The position numbers were made by a program, and so were the translations under genes. Under the pieces are notes generated by a model that saw only the letters and a list, made by a program, of their open reading frames with translations, ran no database searches and was not told the origin of the DNA. A DNA stretch of 64,000 bases from Evansella vedderi (GTDB lineage: Bacteria; Bacillota; Bacilli; Bacillales; Salisediminibacteriaceae), in NCBI RefSeq assembly GCF_030813435.1, contig NZ_JAUSUG010000016.1, positions 62,001 to 126,000 of the forward strand, given 5' to 3'. This document shows, in pieces, positions 33,845 to 42,718 of the stretch. How positions within the stretch are numbered: position 1 is the stretch's first letter; each line of letters begins with the position of its first letter.

Positions 33845-35371
33845 TTGCCCAGAAATAAAAAACATGAGAAAAGGACTTTTTTTGATCGATTGTTAGATTC
33901 CATCGAATATGGTGGAAATAAATTACCTGATCCAATTGTATTATTTTTCATTCTTTGTGGACTGACTTTAGTTGCATCGTTTGTTACGAGTTTATTCCAT
34001 GTATCTGCGACCCATCCAGTCACTGGCGAAACAGTTGTGGCTAATAATTTACTTAATGGGGAAGGGTTAATTGATATTTTAACAAACATGGTTACTAATT
34101 TCAGTACATTCCCAGCGCTTGGACTTGTTCTTATCGTCATGATTGGTGTCGGACTTGCGGAACAAAGTGGATTTTTTAATGCGATTATGAAGCGTGCTGT
34201 CATTTCCACTCCTAAAAGGTTACTTATTCCATCCATTATTTTAATTGCAATTATAGGAAATGTAGCTGGAGATGCTGGACCAGTTGTCCTACCGCCTCTT
34301 GCTGCCACGATTCTTATGGCGTTTGGCTATCATCCGTTAGTCGGATTAGTAGCTGCCTATGCTTCTACATTAGGAGCTTTTGCTGCTAACTTCTTTCTTG
34401 GAATGTCAGATACATTAGTTGCAGGATTTACAGGACCAGCTGGACAAACAGTTGACCCTAGTTATGTGGCAAATCCTGCGATGAACTATTACTTTATTGC
34501 AGTTTCAGCCATTATTCTATTATTTGTAGCTGTTTGGGTCACTCATAAGTTTACGATTCCACGTTTTGGTACCTATACAGGAGAAATTCATGAAATGGAA
34601 AAGGTTACTCAAGAAGAAAAACGGGGACTAAGATGGGCAGGAATTTCTACGGCAATTTTTGTTATTGCAATCCTTTGTTTAATTCTTCCTGAAAACGGGA
34701 TTTTGCGAAATCCTGAGACAGGATCGATCATCGAGAACTCTCCATTTATAAGTGGGATCGTCCCATTACTGACAATCTTTTTCTTCATCCCTGGTCTTTT
34801 TTATGGAATTGGTGCAAAATCCATTAAAAATTCACGAGATTTTGGAGAAATGCTTGGAAAGTCAATGGCAACGATGGGGCCATATATCGTGTTAGTGTTC
34901 GCCGCTTCACAGTTACTCGCTTTCTTTGCTTCTAGTAATTTAGGTCCGATTATTGCAATTAAAGGGGCAGACTTCTTAAATAGTACTGGATTGACGGGTG
35001 TTCCTTTAATAGTAATGTTTATTATTTTTGTAGCATTTATTAATTTAATCATTGGTAGTGCTTCAGCAAAATGGGCTATTCTTGCACCCATTTTCGTTCC
35101 TATGTTTATGTTTTTAGATTATCATCCTGCATTTACACAAGCAATGTATCGAGTAGGAGATGCGATTACAAATCCCATTACACCAATGGTACCTTATCTC
35201 GTATTACTATTGTCATTTGCTAGGAGATTTGATAAAAACATTGGCTTGGGTACATTAATTGCTGCGTTATTCCCGTATACACTATTTTTCGGGTTATTTT
35301 GGATCATTATAGTTGTCATTTGGTACTTGCTTGGTATTCCAGTAGGTCCAGAGGGTCCAGTACATTTATAA
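33845..35371 (+). CDS. AbgT-family transporter
   Basis: This 508-residue protein with about twelve spans fits AbgT/p-aminobenzoyl-glutamate transporters: RLLDSIEYGGNKLPDPIVLFF, FPALGLVLIVMIGVGLAEQSG, GNVAGDAGPVVLPPLAATI, and the C-terminal NLIIGSASAKWAILAPIFVPM with ITNPITPMVPYLVLLL. Family members import aminobenzoyl-glutamate or export sulfonamides. The pairing with an M20 amidohydrolase favours import of an N-acyl amino acid. The start is TTG 33845 after AGGAGGGGG. Length is normal. Confidence 0.95.
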   Translation: MPRNKKHEKRTFFDRLLDSIEYGGNKLPDPIVLFFILCGLTLVASFVTSLFHVSATHPVTGETVVANNLLNGEGLIDILTNMVTNFSTFPALGLVLIVMIGVGLAEQSGFFNAIMKRAVISTPKRLLIPSIILIAIIGNVAGDAGPVVLPPLAATILMAFGYHPLVGLVAAYASTLGAFAANFFLGMSDTLVAGFTGPAGQTVDPSYVANPAMNYYFIAVSAIILLFVAVWVTHKFTIPRFGTYTGEIHEMEKVTQEEKRGLRWAGISTAIFVIAILCLILPENGILRNPETGSIIENSPFISGIVPLLTIFFFIPGLFYGIGAKSIKNSRDFGEMLGKSMATMGPYIVLVFAASQLLAFFASSNLGPIIAIKGADFLNSTGLTGVPLIVMFIIFVAFINLIIGSASAKWAILAPIFVPMFMFLDYHPAFTQAMYRVGDAITNPITPMVPYLVLLLSFARRFDKNIGLGTLIAALFPYTLFFGLFWIIIVVIWYLLGIPVGPEGPVHL

Positions 35372-35551
35372 GGTTTTATAGTGGGGAAGGTAAAAAACTA
35401 GACAAATCTTTAAAGGAACATAAACTTGTTAAAGCACTCATATAACATGAAACATTATTCGGGGGCTTTTTCGGAGGTAGTGCATGTAGTTTGTCACTTT
35501 ACTTGGAGCCTTTGCGGGCATGACTCTCTTGGCAGGAAGTGGCAAACTAAT

Positions 35552-35593
35552 AAGCACCGTAGACCGGACTATGTCGAGGTTTACGGTGCTTTT
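35552..35593. terminator. Bidirectional terminator
   Basis: AAGCACCGTA at 35552-35561 pairs with TACGGTGCTT at 35582-35591. It lies between the AbgT gene and the convergent NmrA-like gene. Confidence 0.7.
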
Positions 35594-35602
35594 AGTTATG
35601 GA

Positions 35603-36520
35603 TCAGCTATTTCCGTCCTCCTCAGCGACGGGGGCGAAAAATCCTTGCTGCACACCTTGTTTTATCCACTCTACTAGCGGAGTGCCAGGTGCAGCAGTGC
35701 GCAACTCGTCAATGACTTGGTTTGGCTTAGGCAGTAAATTAGTATTTAATCCAATCCATTTGTACATTTCGGCCAAGCCTTCTGCCGTTTCCTTGCCCAT
35801 TACTGGAGCTAACGCTTCTTCAAACGCTTCTACTGGGAGAGAGTAAAACTGTATCTCTCGATTCAATACAGCACTGAATTGCTCAGCCAGTTGATTTCCT
35901 GTTAGGGCCTCAGATCCTACGATAGGTAATGTCTGCCCTGCCAGCTCTGGATGGTTAAGGGCATATACTGCATAAGCAGCCGCATCTTCTATGCTGATCC
36001 AGGCGATTGCATGATTGGCTGGAACAGGATAAGCCAGTGTTTCGTTGCCAACAACACCAGGAATAAGGAAATTCTCCATATAAAGTGTAGGTTTAAGGAT
36101 GATAGACGGAATGCCGCTTTCCTTAACATAGAAAATCAATTCTCTCGCACTCTCTAAGGCAGCGACATCTGTAACATCATCGGGATAAAAAATGTTGGTA
36201 GTAATAACTAGAAGTTTAACATTTGCTTTTTGGGCGACATCGACGGTATTGCGGATTTGTTGACGAATGCGCTCCACATTATAATCCACTGGCAATTGCA
36301 GGAACACTTTGCTGACTCCCTCATGAGCTGAAGTTAGACTGTCTACATTTGACAGATCGCCAACAAAGGCATTAATGCCTTGCTCTTGAAGCTGAGAAAC
36401 TTTGTCAGAACTTCGTACAATCGTATGAACGGTATATCCTTCTTTCAGAAGTTTTCGGGCGACTGCACCTCCTCGCACGCCACCAGCTCCATAAACCAAT
36501 ACTTTATCCTTAATTTCCAT
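35603..36520 (-). CDS. NmrA-like NAD(P)-binding protein
   Basis: The 305-residue protein has an N-terminal dinucleotide-binding motif, VLVYGAGGVRGGAVARKLLKEG (G-x-x-G-x-x-G), followed by HTIVRSSDKVSQL and GDLSNVDSL, as in atypical short-chain dehydrogenases of the NmrA/HSCARG class. The catalytic YxxxK is not apparent, as is usual for the redox-sensing members; LPVDYNVERIRQQI and PTLYMENFLIP match family segments. It is divergent from an HxlR regulator that probably controls it, a common pairing in electrophile-responsive loci. The reaction is unknown. Confidence 0.85.
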   Translation of the reverse strand: MEIKDKVLVYGAGGVRGGAVARKLLKEGYTVHTIVRSSDKVSQLQEQGINAFVGDLSNVDSLTSAHEGVSKVFLQLPVDYNVERIRQQIRNTVDVAQKANVKLLVITTNIFYPDDVTDVAALESARELIFYVKESGIPSIILKPTLYMENFLIPGVVGNETLAYPVPANHAIAWISIEDAAAYAVYALNHPELAGQTLPIVGSEALTGNQLAEQFSAVLNREIQFYSLPVEAFEEALAPVMGKETAEGLAEMYKWIGLNTNLLPKPNQVIDELRTAAPGTPLVEWIKQGVQQGFFAPVAEEDGNS

Positions 36521-36658
36521 TGTTCTTCATCCTTTCGTTTACTAATAGTAATTTTACTATTTTAGCTATATAATAAACGCATAAATTCAAATATGTAAGT
36601 ACGCACATTAGAGATATATACTATCCTTTAGGATACCTTAAAGAAGGAGGGAAACAGA

Positions 36659-36985
36659 GTGGATAAACAACACTCACAATGTCCGGTTGAATTTACGGTC
36701 AATATGGTTGGAGGTAAGTATAAGCTGGTCATTTTGTATCAGCTTGCGATTCATGGGGTTAGGCGGTTCAATGAATTAAGAAGGGAATTATCCAATATTA
36801 CGCCGCGTACACTCACTCGCCAGTTACGTGAGCTCGAAAGCGATGGGCTGATTAATCGGCAAGTGTATTCTGAAATTCCACCCAAGGTTGAGTATTCACT
36901 ATCAGAGACCGGGAAGAGTCTTTATTCTTTACTTCTCCAATTTGAGAAGTGGGGTTTGAACTATATGGCAAATAACCCAAAATAA
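36659..36985 (+). CDS. HxlR-family transcriptional regulator
   Basis: The 108-residue winged-helix regulator shows CPVEFTVNMVGGKYKLVILYQL, with the conserved Cys near the N-terminus, then RRFNELRRELSNITPRTLTRQLRELESDGLI and EIPPKVEYSLSETGKSL, the HxlR core. The lone Cys can sense electrophiles or oxidants in relatives such as HypR and YodB. AAGGAGGG eight bases upstream selects GTG 36659. It is divergent from the NmrA-like gene, 138 bases away. Confidence 0.93.
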   Translation: MDKQHSQCPVEFTVNMVGGKYKLVILYQLAIHGVRRFNELRRELSNITPRTLTRQLRELESDGLINRQVYSEIPPKVEYSLSETGKSLYSLLLQFEKWGLNYMANNPK

Positions 36986-37088
36986 TGATGGGGGGTAATA
37001 AGTACCAGTAGGCGTCCTGAAGGCTAATGGGATAATTTCGTTTATTACGTAAGGGTTGAAATCTCAACAAACTTTGAGTTGCGTTAAA

Positions 37089-37133
37089 AAAGGATAGGTA
37101 AAGCAGTTGTGATTACTGCTATACTATCCTTCC
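37089..37133. terminator. Terminator between convergent genes
   Basis: AGGATA/GTA/AGCAGT pairs with ACTGCTATACTATCCT (one bulged position), with T/C-rich sequence after it. Confidence 0.6.
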
Positions 37134-37164
37134 TCTCCTGTGATCCGAACACGTTGCCTCTACA

Positions 37165-39270
37165 TTATGATTGGTTATAAGTTGCTTCTAAGTGACACGC
37201 TAGTTGTATTTTTAATACATCCTCATTATTTTGAAAGTCAATTTGAAGCAAATCTTCCATTTTTTTTAGTCGTTGGTAAAGCGTATTAATGTGAATATGC
37301 AGGTCTTTCGCTGTTTTCGTAGCAGATCGATTGTATTCGATGTAAGTAAGAAGCGTTTTTTCTAAATCTTTGTTTCTATCGTTATCAGACCTTAAAGGAG
37401 ATAAGACATCATGTACAAATTGTTCTATTTCTTGTGAGGATTGATTTAAAAATAAACGATTTAAACCAATATCTTCGTAACAAATAATATCATTTCTATT
37501 GCGATCAGCTAAATAAGAAAGAGTCTTATTTGCTTCCTCGTAACATTTCTTGACATTATATAGTCCCTTATAAGTACTACTGATCCCACCGCGGAAGAGA
37601 GTGTTATTATTCTTTTTATACTCCTTTCTAATGGAATGAATTTTAGTTTGGATTTGATTGAGGTCATCAAGTTCTATACTTGATAAAAGTAATATGACTT
37701 TATTATGGAATCCATAAATTAACTTGTCTGAAATCATTAGTTCACTTTTTATTTTGGAAACTAGTTGATGTATTTCTACCTCAAGTAGTTGTAAGTCAGA
37801 GTATACCGGTATCTCTAAAATAGCGATAAAACAATAGGATGAAATAGTTATCCCAATTTCATTTGCTTGTTGGATTAAATGTTCTTCATCTTTATAGTTT
37901 AGTAAACTTTGAAATTGTTCGTGACTTTTTTTATAAAAGATTTCAGCAATTGTTTGTTTTTTGACTAATTCTAGAGCTAAAACAGAACTACCTTGCTCCA
38001 GGGTCATTTGGTCGGACATAGATAGTGGCTCTGATAAATTAACAATGAAGCAACCTAGAAAAGCGATACCGTTATATATTGGATAAAGTAAATAACGATT
38101 GCTATCACAGTTACTCACCGTAACATGTAAGGAATTACGTTTTTCCATAAAAATTATATTTATTTCAAAAATACTGAAGGGGGAGTGAGTTTTTTTATTA
38201 GAATAGAATTTATTTTCTAGTGCATTAAAAAAAGATAGTGACGGTTTAATCATATGATTTAATTCGTAAATAATTTTTTCAACTCCTTGATTTTGCAAGG
38301 ATATATTCATTAATGCTTGGTGTACCTCGTACCTTTTTTGAAGTTGTATATTTTTTTCTTGAAGTTCTTTACTTAACTCTGTAACTTCTACTAATCTTTT
38401 ATTAGCTTCTGTATAATATTTTGCATTTTGAATAGCAATGGCAGTTTGTTCAGCAAACCCTTGCAACAATTGTAAGTCATGATCCACGAATATTTTCTTT
38501 TGGTTCCATTGATGAATAAGCATGACACCAATTCTTTTGTCTGCGATTGAGACTGGGACACACATTGCAGCTTCAGGAGATTTCCCGGCAGTAATATAGT
38601 CAAAGTTTTCAGTGGAGATATTGTTTTTGGCCATTTCCTCATAAACTTCTTTTTGTGAATTGAATATTCTACCTTCCCCGTCCTCGAATACTTTACCAGT
38701 AATGGATTCCCCAACTTTAAATTTCACGTTATAGATGGTGTTATTGAATCCAATAGGCGCTTTAGGTGTTAATCGTTTACTTACTTCATCATAAAGAAAT
38801 AATAAACCTGCATCAGCTGCGGGAAATACTTTAAGAGCATTAATTATTATCTTTTCCAATACTTCATCAAGGTCAAGACTGGATGTTATGGAGTGAATAC
38901 TATTGATGAGATTATATAGTTGATTATCTTTCCTATCGATAGTTTTGTTTGAGAGAAAAAGGTAAAAAAAGTAATATAAATGCTGTCTCTCTTCTTCAGA
39001 TAAAGGTATTGATTGTAAATAAACACACACACTTACTTGATTTCCCTCAGGATAAAAATAATATAGAATCACTCTGTTCCTTTCTTTTACTATCTTTAAT
39101 GAGTTTTCTTCCTTATTTGAGTAGAGAATGGAAGGGGGCAGGGGCAGGTTTTTCCCGTTATTATAAATTAAGTACTGATAATTATTGATATCATTATATC
39201 CCCACACTTGAAATGGACTATCCTTCAATTTTTCTTTTAAAAATAAAATACTGTACTCCATTTCATTCAT
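37165..39270 (-). CDS. GAF-domain regulator with PucR/CdaR-type helix-turn-helix
   Basis: The 701-residue protein has an unassigned N-terminal part (about 1-125), a GAF domain (about 130-285: VFPAADAGLLFLYDEVSKRLTP, VGESITGKVFEDGEG, AAMCVPVSIADKRIGVMLIH, LLQGFAEQTAIAIQNAKYY), a short coiled coil, a second sensor-like region and a PucR-type C-terminal HTH_30 (YIEYNRSATKTAKDLHIHINTLYQRLKKMEDLL). Regulators of this kind activate nitrogen-compound catabolic genes. It is divergent from a DUF5058/membrane protein/M20 operon, which it probably controls. AGGAGG precedes the ATG. Confidence 0.85.
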   Translation of the reverse strand: MNEMEYSILFLKEKLKDSPFQVWGYNDINNYQYLIYNNGKNLPLPPSILYSNKEENSLKIVKERNRVILYYFYPEGNQVSVCVYLQSIPLSEEERQHLYYFFYLFLSNKTIDRKDNQLYNLINSIHSITSSLDLDEVLEKIIINALKVFPAADAGLLFLYDEVSKRLTPKAPIGFNNTIYNVKFKVGESITGKVFEDGEGRIFNSQKEVYEEMAKNNISTENFDYITAGKSPEAAMCVPVSIADKRIGVMLIHQWNQKKIFVDHDLQLLQGFAEQTAIAIQNAKYYTEANKRLVEVTELSKELQEKNIQLQKRYEVHQALMNISLQNQGVEKIIYELNHMIKPSLSFFNALENKFYSNKKTHSPFSIFEINIIFMEKRNSLHVTVSNCDSNRYLLYPIYNGIAFLGCFIVNLSEPLSMSDQMTLEQGSSVLALELVKKQTIAEIFYKKSHEQFQSLLNYKDEEHLIQQANEIGITISSYCFIAILEIPVYSDLQLLEVEIHQLVSKIKSELMISDKLIYGFHNKVILLLSSIELDDLNQIQTKIHSIRKEYKKNNNTLFRGGISSTYKGLYNVKKCYEEANKTLSYLADRNRNDIICYEDIGLNRLFLNQSSQEIEQFVHDVLSPLRSDNDRNKDLEKTLLTYIEYNRSATKTAKDLHIHINTLYQRLKKMEDLLQIDFQNNEDVLKIQLACHLEATYNQS

Positions 39271-39294
39271 TTATAATCCTCCTTCTTCTGTTGT

Positions 39295-39338
39295 GTAATA
39301 ACATACATTGAAATGTGTATTATTGTGTATGTTATTAC
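39295..39338. promoter_or_regulatory. 13-bp perfect inverted repeat, operator candidate
   Basis: GTAATAACATACA at 39295-39307 is the exact complement of TGTATGTTATTAC at 39326-39338, separated by 18 bases. It lies 25 bases before the regulator's start and about 235 before the divergent operon. Centre-to-centre spacing is about three helical turns. Confidence 0.55.
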
Positions 39339-39572
39339 ATTGTAATAGTGTCACCTCAAGTGTATAGTAAAAAGTGTAGAAAATAAAGTCAGAATATTAA
39401 GATTTGGTATAGAAAGAAAGACGAATGACTACTCTATCTCAAACGCTAACCACTATTACTAGATTAAAATAGAAAGTTCCTACTTTTTAATCTATTTATA
39501 GCAGTTCAATATCCAAGTTACTATGATTCTGCGAATTTTGAAAACGTTATCAAATCAAAAAAGGTGGTGCTA

Positions 39573-40286
39573 ATGATGGAAGAGGCAATGAGGCTGGCTA
39601 GTGGTATTTTAGTCTGGATGATTGCATTAATGGTCTTGGCAGTGGTCATTTTTCAGGCGATTAAGTTCATTTTGTTAGCAAAGGATGCAGGCAAGGAAAT
39701 TGGCATGGCAAAACATGAGATAAACAGCGCATTAAAAACGGGAGCTATTACAGCAATCGGTCCTTCATTTGCGATTATTATTGTGGCCTTATCTTTGATC
39801 CCTTTCCTCGGGGAGGCTCTGACGCTAATGCGTATTGGTATTATTGGGTCGGCTCCAATTGAATCAGTAGGTGCTAGTCTGGGGGCGAACGCTTATGGCA
39901 CTGAATTAGGCAGCGCGGGATTTAACACTCAAGCATTTACGGCGGTTGTCTGGACGCTATGTTTAGGAGGGGCAGGCTGGTTACTGTTTGTGGCGCTGGC
40001 TACGAAGTCAATGAACAAGCTGGAAAAGAAAGTGATCAATAAAAATGAGAAAAACAAAAAGATTATGATGGTTGTGGCAACGGCTGCAATGGTTGCTGCT
40101 TTCGGGAACTTAGCAAGTGCTGAAATGGTTAAAGGAATGGAATACATCGTTGCTGTTCTCGTAGCTAGCGTTAGTATGTTCATTTTAACAGCATTAGCAG
40201 ACAAGCTGCAGAGGAATTGGATACGGGAATGGTCACTAGGGCTTTCGATTCTTGTCAGTTTAGTTGTAGGTTACTTTATTATCTGA
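39573..40286 (+). CDS. DUF5058 family membrane protein
   Basis: The 237-residue protein has six to seven spans and matches DUF5058 in MEEAMRLASGILVWMIALMVLAVVIFQAI, the GAITAIGPSFAIIIVALSLIPFLG stretch and the MRIGIIGSAPIESVGASLG motif. Its charged loop between residues 150 and 165 is lysine-rich. The family is usually found beside a second membrane protein, as here, and is thought to be one half of a transporter. AAGGTGG five bases before ATG 39573 supports the start; ATG 39576 is equally possible. The substrate is unknown; the downstream M20 gene suggests an acylated amino acid. Confidence 0.8.
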   Translation: MMEEAMRLASGILVWMIALMVLAVVIFQAIKFILLAKDAGKEIGMAKHEINSALKTGAITAIGPSFAIIIVALSLIPFLGEALTLMRIGIIGSAPIESVGASLGANAYGTELGSAGFNTQAFTAVVWTLCLGGAGWLLFVALATKSMNKLEKKVINKNEKNKKIMMVVATAAMVAAFGNLASAEMVKGMEYIVAVLVASVSMFILTALADKLQRNWIREWSLGLSILVSLVVGYFII

Positions 40287-40305
40287 CGATAAGGGGGTAT
40301 AGATT

Positions 40306-41013
40306 ATGGCTATGAGAGAAGAAGAAGTTGGAAGAGCTGTCAGCAGTACGAGTAATTCCGGAATGGAACAATTTCATGCAAGAGCTCATTACTGGGGGCG
40401 GTTGACAGTTTGGGCTGCGCTTATCTTAACATTGTCATTACCAATCGTTCTTTCATTTTTTCTCGGACATCATCCTGGCTGGAATGTGATTTTGAGCGCA
40501 TTTCTCGCCTATGCAGGAATTGTTGCTGTTGTCTGGGTGCTTGAGCCCCTCATGTATTACACCATTTTAGGTGTTTCAGGAACTTATATTGGTTTTTTGA
40601 CAGGCAATGTAGGGAATATGTGCTTGCCAGCTGCAGCGTCTGCCCAAAATGCGATTGGCGTAGAACCAGGAACGAAAAAAGGAGAAATAACAGCGACACT
40701 TGCAATAGGTGCAGCATCATTAGTAAACAAAGTATTTCTTATTCCAATGATTCTTGTAGGAGCCTTACTAGTTTCAAGAATACCAGAGCATATCCAACAA
40801 GTGTTTCCATTTATTTTACCAGCCATTTTTGGTGGGGTATTGGCTCAGTTTGCAATGAAAAAACCAATTTATGGTGTTATTGGGCTTGTGATTGGATTTG
40901 TAATTAATTTAACAGCACTAGTTGTTTATATGAAAATGTTACTATGCATTATTTTAACCATCACTATTTGCCTCTTTTTAGAAAAGATAAATGAAGCAAA
41001 AGCTTCTGTATAA
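40306..41013 (+). CDS. Partner membrane protein of the DUF5058 protein
   Basis: The 235-residue protein has a 30-residue polar N-terminus and about six spans (WAALILTLSLPIVLSFFLG, VILSAFLAYAGIVAVVWVLEPLMYY, GTYIGFLTGNVGNMCLPAAASAQNAIG, LPAIFGGVLAQFAMKKPIYG). The glycine-rich LTGNVGNMCLPAAAS segment looks like a substrate-path motif. It starts 20 bases after the DUF5058 gene with GGGGG upstream, so the two probably form one transporter. No characterised family is recognised with certainty. Confidence 0.7.
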   Translation: MAMREEEVGRAVSSTSNSGMEQFHARAHYWGRLTVWAALILTLSLPIVLSFFLGHHPGWNVILSAFLAYAGIVAVVWVLEPLMYYTILGVSGTYIGFLTGNVGNMCLPAAASAQNAIGVEPGTKKGEITATLAIGAASLVNKVFLIPMILVGALLVSRIPEHIQQVFPFILPAIFGGVLAQFAMKKPIYGVIGLVIGFVINLTALVVYMKMLLCIILTITICLFLEKINEAKASV

Positions 41014-41037
41014 TAATCAAGGGTGGGGACTTTTTCT

Positions 41038-42258
41038 ATGAGAGAACAATTAATGACAATGTTGGAAGAACGAAAAGAAGAAATGATTGAGATTAGACGT
41101 TATTTACATCAATACCCGGAACTCTCGTTTAAAGAGACAAACACCGCTAAATTTATTGCTGCATTTTATGAAGGAAAAGGTGTAGAAATAGAACGTAATG
41201 TTGGGAACGGTTATGGCATTGTTGTCACAATCAAAGGTGAGAAACCGGGTAAAACGATTGCCTTAAGAGCAGACTTCGATGCTTTGGCGATTAAAGAAGA
41301 GACAGATGTACCGTTTAAATCGAAAAATGAAGGTGTCATGCATGCATGTGGGCATGATGGTCATACAGCTTACTTGATGGTACTTGCCGACTGTCTCATA
41401 CAATTGAAATCATCATTACCAGGAACAATTAAAATTATTCATCAGCATGCGGAAGAAATTTCCCCAGGTGGTGCAAAAAGTATTTTGGATTCAGGTATCC
41501 TTGATGATGTAGATCATATCTTTGGTGCTCATTTAATGCCAAATGAACCTGCTGGAACCATTGGATGCAACAGTGGTTATACGATGGCAGGAAGGAGTAG
41601 TTTTAAACTAGGTATTCAAGGAGCTGGTGGACACGGTTCCTCTCCACATTTGGCAAATGACCCGATTGTTGCTGGTGCACATTTTATAACAGCTATCCAG
41701 ACGATTATAAGTCGCAGGTTAAATCCATTTGATACTGGTGTGATTACGGTGGGATCTTTTGACGGAAAAGGTGCCAGAAATGTCATTAAAGACCGGGTTG
41801 AACTTGAGGGAGACGCCCGTTATATGTCCGATGAAACAAGGGAAACCATTGAATCAGAAATGCATCGAATTGTAAAAGGAGTTGAAGCAGAATTTGGGGT
41901 GGAGTGCGATTTTTTATACGAAAGTGATTACCCACCATTATATAATCACCCGGAGATTACTGAGTTTGTAAAAACAAGTCTTGAAAAGACGGATGATCCA
42001 GATATCAAACAAGTGATTGAGTTCCCTAAGTTTTCAGGATCAGAGGATTTTGCTTACTACCTAGAAAAAATTCCTGGAACATTCTTTTTCATTGGTTGTA
42101 AACCAAGTGGAGTGGAAAAAGTCTACTTTAATCACCATCCGAAGTTTGACATGGATGAAGAGTCCCTTTTAGTTGCAGCGAAGTCAGTTGGAGAAGTTGT
42201 TTGTTGTTATTTTGAGCAGAATTGTTCTCAAATAGGAGAAACAGTGGAGATGTCATAG
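41038..42258 (+). CDS. Second M20 family amidohydrolase
   Basis: The 406-residue enzyme is of the same M20D class as the one at 32631: IRRYLHQYPELSFKETNTAKF, RADFDALAIKEETDVPF, MHACGHDGHTAYLMVLA, QHAEEISPGGAKSIL and KFSGSEDFAYYLEKIPG, with all metal ligands in place. The conserved arginine-rich dimer loop is present (ARNVIKDRVELEGDARY). ATG 41038 follows GGGTGGGG; an in-frame GTG at 41023 lies inside that site. As last gene of the DUF5058 operon it should hydrolyse what the membrane pair imports. The glycine riboswitch operon follows. Confidence 0.92.
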   Translation: MREQLMTMLEERKEEMIEIRRYLHQYPELSFKETNTAKFIAAFYEGKGVEIERNVGNGYGIVVTIKGEKPGKTIALRADFDALAIKEETDVPFKSKNEGVMHACGHDGHTAYLMVLADCLIQLKSSLPGTIKIIHQHAEEISPGGAKSILDSGILDDVDHIFGAHLMPNEPAGTIGCNSGYTMAGRSSFKLGIQGAGGHGSSPHLANDPIVAGAHFITAIQTIISRRLNPFDTGVITVGSFDGKGARNVIKDRVELEGDARYMSDETRETIESEMHRIVKGVEAEFGVECDFLYESDYPPLYNHPEITEFVKTSLEKTDDPDIKQVIEFPKFSGSEDFAYYLEKIPGTFFFIGCKPSGVEKVYFNHHPKFDMDEESLLVAAKSVGEVVCCYFEQNCSQIGETVEMS

Positions 42259-42370
42259 TTGTAGTTTAGTGGTTTTTGGTATCTATATTTTTTTAAAAAA
42301 ATAATTGACAAACGGAAAAATAGACACTATTCTGAAAATATGGAAAATTAAATATGGAGCGGATGATTGT

Positions 42371-42552
42371 TATAGGAGAGTGTAATCGTTTGTACCACCG
42401 AAGGAGCAAGTTCCAAAAAGACCCTTGGAGCAAATCTCTCAGGTAGAGGAACTATAGCAGGACGCATCTCTGGAGAGCGCGTTAACAACAACGCCACCAA
42501 AGGGGTAGGCTTCGGTATAATGAAGTTAAACTCTCAGGTAAAAGGACAGAGA
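42371..42552 (+). ncRNA. Tandem glycine riboswitch
   Basis: Two aptamers of the gcvT type lie in a row. The first has GGAGAG, ACCACCGAAGGAGCAAG and CTCTCAGGTA with GGAC; the second has TCTGGAGAGC, GCCACCAAAGGGGTAGGC and AACTCTCAGGTAAAAGGACAGA. This is the standard cooperative arrangement that senses glycine and switches on glycine degradation genes. Two hairpins follow before glyA as the expression platform. Confidence 0.97.
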
Positions 42553-42585
42553 AGGGTAGAAAATTTACTATCTTTTTCTGTCCTT
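42541..42585 (+). terminator. First hairpin of the glycine riboswitch platform
   Basis: AAAGGACAGA and AGGGTAG pair with CTATCTTT and TCTGTCCTT. The 5' arm is shared with the end of the second aptamer, so ligand binding can compete with it. Confidence 0.75.
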
Positions 42586-42595
42586 ATTTGTTTGC

Positions 42596-42649
42596 AAAAA
42601 AGGACAAGAGAAAGGTAGAGAAAGGAGCTACCTTTTCCTGTCCTTTTTT
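42596..42649 (+). terminator. Second, stronger terminator before glyA
   Basis: AAAAAAGGACAAGAGAAAGG pairs with CCTTTTCCTGTCCTTTTTTT, ending in seven Ts. It repeats the GGACA/TGTCC theme of the first hairpin, giving two stop points in series. Confidence 0.85.
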
Positions 42650-42718
42650 TCGTGGCTAAAAAGGATAGGGGAGAAGCTGCTTGGTCAAAAACATTTTTTC
42701 AAACCAGGAGGGGTATTT

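Noticed and set aside
33802-34308. 168-codon minus-strand ORF opposite the AbgT gene
   Set aside because: The plus strand encodes a clear AbgT protein; the antisense frame has no ribosome binding site or family match.
42541-42649. Repeated GGACA/TGTCC blocks as a mobile-element end
   Set aside because: They form the hairpins of the glycine riboswitch platform directly before glyA, which explains them fully.
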